Assembly (NCBI GenBank): GCA_954871525.1
Contig: OX940865.1
Location: 19,452,420 to 19,516,419 of the forward strand
DNA length: 64,000 nt
Direction of reading: 5' to 3'
Origin: Parietaria judaica
Taxonomy: Eukaryota; Streptophyta; Magnoliopsida; Rosales; Urticaceae
The notes under the pieces were generated by a model, which saw only the letters and a program-made list of their open reading frames with translations, searched no databases and had not been told where the DNA came from. The position numbers were made by a program, and so were the translations under genes. This document shows positions 59,972 to 64,000 of this stretch, piece after piece; position 1 is the first letter of the stretch; every line of letters starts with the position of its first letter.

Positions 59972-61938
59972 GGCGATTTCCCGGCGAGAAGCCTAGTAAG
60001 ATATAGACCCTGTTTTGTTAGCTTAATTGTGGCTTTTTTAAACTTTCTAAATTTAATTTTCCCGTGAATTTTCCGTTGGTTTCTCCGGTTCGGACCCTTG
60101 ACTGACGAATGCCGGTGTTAATTACTCTGTGTTTTGTGTAATCTCGTAGGCTGTGATCGCGATTAGCTTGTTCTGTTTTGTTTTCTTAGCCAAGAGGACA
60201 CCTTTGCTTACTTGATGCTGTATTAATTATTTATTATGATCTTACCTTCTCCTTGTGTTTTTTATTTCTAAATTTAATTTTCCCGTGAATTTTCCGATCG
60301 TCAGCGTCTCTGCCACGTCGTTCCTCTGGTTCAGAGTTTTGACTGACCAACGACTATGCTAATTATATTGTGCTCTGTGTAATCTTGTAGGCTGTAATTA
60401 AGATTTTCTTGTCATTTTTACTTCTTTTAGATACTCTATTTAATTCATTTTTTTAGTTTCAGTGACTGGAATTTAAATTCCGATTCGACAATCCGGATTA
60501 AATAGTTATTAAATTTACTTGAACCAAAACAAATCAATTTAATTTAATCCGGAACTAGACCGATTTATTTAAAGTCTTAGTTGAGGATGAGTTATATATC
60601 TATATAATATAGTTACCCTTGAACTTGAACAGATAAACTAACATTTCATTTTCAACTACTCTGGAGTTGTTCAATTAATTTCTATCTAGTTTGGTGCGAT
60701 CCTTTTAACAGATGTACATTATTTAATATGTTACTCATGGAATTATGTGACAGTGATCGTAGTATATAGTTAAAGTAGTTCAACATTAAATAAAATATTT
60801 CTTGTAAAAATTTAATAATATATATATTTTTTCAATTCTAGGGTTTTTCGAAAGTGACGCAAACTATGTAATGCCTATGTTCACGGTCTCTTTCTTGTTG
60901 TACTCTCAAGTCTCAATATATTTATTGCAAACTATATGTATATAATATATATTATTTTATTATGAGTGGGGTTATAGTTTAAAAATATTTATTTGAATGG
61001 GACAGACAATTATTTGCCACTTCAAGAACTTTTGCTATATATTCTTATCTCCGTTGGATCGAGTGTAAAATAAATGCAAGCCAGAAGATATATCATATGG
61101 TTTTATTTTGAACTAATTATTTATTTACAATCAAGTGAGATTTGCATTTAAATAGGGTATTGAATAATATAACTCAATAGAATCTTTAAAAAGAATGACA
61201 ATATAGTGTAGGGATATTTAATTGTCCAATTAGTATTTTTGGATATTTGCGACAAAAGTACTAAGAAGTGCCTCATACTTACACTCATAGTACATGACTA
61301 CATGGTATATTTTAAATTTTGTTTTAGTTTGGTAAAAGTTTAAAAAATAATTAAGAGAATAATTATGGTATAAGAAATTTGGAACTTACGCCAAGACATT
61401 ACCCTAGTTTTTTTTTTTTTTTTTGAATTTTTGTTTCGAGACAAAATTTGAAACTTACGACATATATATATATATATTTTTTCCTACGATAAAATAAATT
61501 TGAAATATATTGTGTATAAAGAAATACTTCGTGATATTTTTACCGCATAACGCGTATGTGGTGATTTATTTATTTTTTAAGCTCCCGGGGTGTTATTGTT
61601 GAGATTCAAAATTTAAAAAGGGAAACCGTACGGTTTGTAAAGTTAGGGGTGTATTAGTGCCAAGAGCTGAAAAGGCCTAATAAGGCTTGATGGAAATGAC
61701 GAAAATGGTCGGCTTAGGGGCTCAAAAATTGAGCTGGTGTGAGCTTAAGCCGAGGACAGAGAGAAAGAAGTTAATGACTTTTATGCCCTTTTGTGCTGTG
61801 CACAGCACAGTGATAAAAGTGTAATTGTGGATTTATTAAAGAGCCCTCAGTAAAGAAGTCTAGTCCATATTTCAGCACCAGTTTTTCTTTCTTCACTAGT
61901 TCAATTTTCTTCTCATATTCGGGAATAACCCTCTTAAA
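59972..61938. other. MCTP 3' flank and AT-rich spacer
   Basis: The 3'UTR of the MCTP gene lies at the left and includes a tandem duplication (60044-60420). The rest is AT-rich with (TA)n at about 61463-61480 and no supported gene. Confidence 0.5.
60044..60420 (+). repeat. Tandem duplication in the MCTP 3' flank
   Basis: Two copies about 220 bp apart share 'aaatttaattttcccgtgaa', 'ttgactgac', 'ctctgtg' and 'tgtaatct[ct]gtaggctgt' in the same order. Copy 1 starts at about 60044 and copy 2 at about 60264. Confidence 0.8.
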
Positions 61939-62224
61939 TAGAGCTGCAACTGGCGACGAACTCCAGCGCATCGCGACGCATCGCGGCGTTCTCCGGCGCA
62001 TCGCGACTCATCGCGACTCGGAGCCAAAAATCGCGGCGTTTCGCGATTCGAGCTGCACCTCTCTCCCTCTCTCTCTCTCTCTCTCTCCCTCTCACAGACG
62101 CTGCCTCTCTCCCTCGCATTCAGCTCGTCGCGATGCGTCGCCAGACTCACCATCGCGATGCGTCGCGACTCGCTGTTTGGCGATTCCGGCGATTCCGTCG
62201 CGGACGCCGTGAGCAGCAGCTCTA
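61939..62224. mobile_element. GC-rich hAT-type MITE, copy 2 (286 bp), TCGCGA-rich
   Basis: The same termini as at 9153 (TAGAGCTGCA and GCAGCTCTA) are flanked by a perfect 8-bp duplication, ctcttaaa, at 61931-61938 and 62225-62232. About seven TCGCGA hexamers lie in two blocks around a (CT)n core. Length differs from copy 1 by only two bases, although the internal sequence has drifted. Confidence 0.93.
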
Positions 62225-62758
62225 CTCTTAAATCTTAATCTCGGGTTTCGGAAACCGGAGTCCATTTTTAAAACGGAGTTCCGTCTTTAAAAAAAAATAA
62301 TCGGAGTTCAGACTTCATCTTTCAGTGATATTTATTTTTAAAATTTTTTATTTTGATAAAGATTGTTCTATCTCACTTAACTACTGAAATCATATTGAAT
62401 TACCTTTACATTTGATAAAAGCAAATCTAAAATTGTTAGTTCCTGATTAGGAAGAAAAAATAGATATTGAAAATCTAGAATCTCGATTCCGAATTTTACT
62501 GGAACCGGTTTAAATCAAAACCGTAACTCGAGCGTTGTTTGGGAATGAACAAAGGGTTAACACATAACATATTATAATTCAAATTTGATCACAGGATTAA
62601 TTTATATTAAATTATGTTGTGTGTATTGTGTAATATATACACATATATGTATATATAATTTTGTGTATTTTCATGACTCATTGATAGGATTGACTTGGCA
62701 CTTTCTTTGTTTTATGTGTGAACTGTGGACCTTCCTCTCGACTTTGTATCCTTATTAT

Positions 62759-63480
62759 TGTTAAGGTCGGATTTGGTCAAATCCACTCTCAACTTTACAC
62801 TTGTCGTTTTCCCATAAAACGACGAAGGTCGGGGTGGGCGAGATGGCGATGGGCCCTCGGCCCATCGATAGAGAGTAGTGATCGAGAGGGCAGCCTGAGC
62901 TCCCCGAGGCTGGTTAGGCTGCGACGGGCCCACGGCCCATCAGGAGAAGCGATGACCGAGGAAGGGCTTCAAGCCCATTAAGGTCTAGGGTTTCTCTCCA
63001 GGACGCGACAAGGAAGTACGGCCGGAGGGGACCACTGCTGGGTAATGCGCTCAGGATGTGGCAGGGGGACAACGTTAGTGGAAACGAGCTCTTTTGGCAG
63101 CCGTCGAGAATGTCAGAGAGGAGGACCACAAAATATTTGAAGGAGGGACCACCAGAAGATCATCCAAGGGATTCGAGCCGAGGAGGTCCGAGCGTCGCTA
63201 TAAATAGAGGGGGAGCTCCCATTTGAAGGGGTTGGTCGATATCAAGAGGCAAGGGAGAGAACAGTGTCGTCGGATAGTGTTTAAAGAACCTTTGTGTAAC
63301 GTATTTGATACTGTTAATCTTCGCTTAGTCGTATTCTCCTTCGAGGTTCCAAGCTATAAACGGAAGAAACCGACCCCCTTTGTAATCATAATCAATCAAA
63401 GATACCCCTTCATTCGTATTATTCGTGTGTTTGCATCGTGTATTTTTGTGACTGTAAGGCGGTACGAATCGCCCTCTACA
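62759..63480 (+). mobile_element. 5' LTR of an LTR retrotransposon (probably Ty3/gypsy)
   Basis: The LTR begins TGTTAAGG and ends CTCTACA, directly before a primer-binding-type sequence. It has a TATA box (tataaatag at 63199-63207). Two perfect or near-perfect hairpins lie in the U3 part: gatgggcc-ctc-ggcccatc at 62848-62866 and gggcc-cac-ggccc within 62923-62941. The left boundary rests on the TG..CA rule because the 3' LTR is outside the window. The 'ttggcgcccaccg' that follows is typical of Tat-like gypsy elements, from memory. Confidence 0.8.
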
Positions 63481-63481
63481 G

Positions 63482-63502
63482 TTTGGCGCCCACCGAGGGG
63501 CC
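63482..63502 (+). other. Retrotransposon primer-binding site
   Basis: 'tttggcgcccaccgaggggc' starts one or two bases after the LTR end, where the tRNA primer for reverse transcription anneals. The exact tRNA was not identified. Confidence 0.7.
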
Positions 63503-63552
63503 ATAGTTTCTTCCTATCGCACAGCCAGGAACGAGAAGAGGGAAAGCGAAAG

Positions 63553-64000
63553 ATGCCTCAAGACGAGGAGCGGAACGACCAGAGCGAGGTGCTGGACGAG
63601 ATGCGGCGACAGATGACACAGGTCATGCAGAGGTTGGAGGCGGCCGACCGGAGGGCGGAAGAGGCCATGAGAAGAGCCGAGGAGCAAGCCGCGGAGAGTC
63701 GGAAGCTCGCCGACCAGCTGGCTCAGGCGGAAGGCAGGAACGCGGCGAACAGGGCCGCCGACTCCTCCATCGCTGCGAATGGAGGAACCCTGACTCGAGA
63801 CGCGACGAACAACGAGGCGTTCGACGCCACGCGGGACCTCTTGGTCCGAAACCTGTTCCAGACGCCGGCAACGACCTCCCAGCCTGCGACGACGGCCAGC
63901 ACGCCCCTGAGCGTGTCGGCAGTGGCCCAGGCGGGCGACCCCACGGCGACCGGGGAGATCATGAAGGCGATGGCGGCCATGGCGGCGGCCTTGGAGGTGA
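63553..64000 (+). CDS. gag: Start of retrotransposon gag polyprotein (partial)
   Basis: An open frame from ATG at 63553 runs off the window, 149 codons visible. It begins about 70 bases after the LTR. The visible part is an acidic/basic heptad-rich coiled coil (about residues 6-70, for example VLDEMRRQMTQVMQRLEAAD), then Ala/Thr-rich sequence. This layout is common in N-termini of gypsy gag proteins; capsid and zinc-knuckle domains would lie beyond the window. The frame has no stop so far, so the element may be young, but integrity cannot be judged. Confidence 0.75.
   Translation, partial: MPQDEERNDQSEVLDEMRRQMTQVMQRLEAADRRAEEAMRRAEEQAAESRKLADQLAQAEGRNAANRAADSSIAANGGTLTRDATNNEAFDATRDLLVRNLFQTPATTSQPATTASTPLSVSAVAQAGDPTATGEIMKAMAAMAAALEV

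Noticed and set aside
1..64000. CRISPR array, operon or other prokaryotic-type system
   Set aside because: All supported genes are intron-bearing or plant-type, and repeats are transposons or microsatellites; no regularly spaced repeat-spacer structure exists.

Overview
The window is nuclear DNA of a flowering plant, almost certainly a eudicot. It has intron-rich genes with GT-AG splicing, AT-rich spacers full of (TA)n and (CT)n microsatellites, plant transposon families, and plant-only genes (SBP-box factor with a miR156 site, STRUBBELIG-family receptor, plant MCTP). I cannot name the species. No tRNA or rRNA gene, CRISPR array or prokaryotic system was seen.

Layout. 0.5-0.9 kb: small AT-hook nuclear protein (+). 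0.9-11.4 kb: transposon-rich spacer (hAT-, Mutator- and SINE-type elements). 11.5-14.7 kb: SPL9/15-type SBP-box gene (+). 15.4-16.9 kb: GPATCH11-like G-patch protein (-). 17.25-21.4 kb: SRF2-like LRR receptor kinase (+), divergent from GPATCH11. 21.95-25.8 kb: CDK5RAP3/C53 homologue (-). 27.3-28.4 kb: OEP16-3/B14.7 (+), divergent from CDK5RAP3. 30.1-32.9 kb: STR9-like chloroplast rhodanese (+) with a disrupted C-terminal frame. 34.6-38.7 kb: TBCCD1 homologue (-). 38.7-56.7 kb: transposon-dominated region with MITEs, two decayed hAT transposase fragments and a 3.65 kb Helitron. 57.6-60.0 kb: MCTP3/4-type C2 protein (+). 62.76 kb to the end: 5' LTR, primer-binding site and start of gag of an LTR retrotransposon, probably Ty3/gypsy, running off the window.

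The nine cellular genes do not form one pathway. They cover flowering and phase change (SPL), splicing-type G-patch function, receptor signalling, ER-phagy/UFMylation (CDK5RAP3), organelle membrane transport (OEP16-3), plastid sulfur or redox chemistry (STR9), microtubule or centrosome-type function (TBCCD1) and plasmodesmal/ER-plasma-membrane contacts (MCTP). What joins them is ancestry. From memory of Arabidopsis locus order, the set matches three Arabidopsis segments (At2g42190-42230, At3g57880-57930, At5g06820-06850), each keeping a different subset. The window therefore looks like a less fractionated version of an ancestral gene block.

The most unusual local observations are: a pair of GC-rich hAT-type MITEs packed with the palindrome TCGCGA, both with perfect 8-bp target duplications; a duplicate of the SPL exon 1/intron 1 splice junction inside intron 1; a frame disruption in the last exon of the rhodanese gene; a GC-AG intron in OEP16-3; three shuffled ATG8-interacting motifs in the C53 homologue; and several transposons whose termini and target duplications can be placed to the base.
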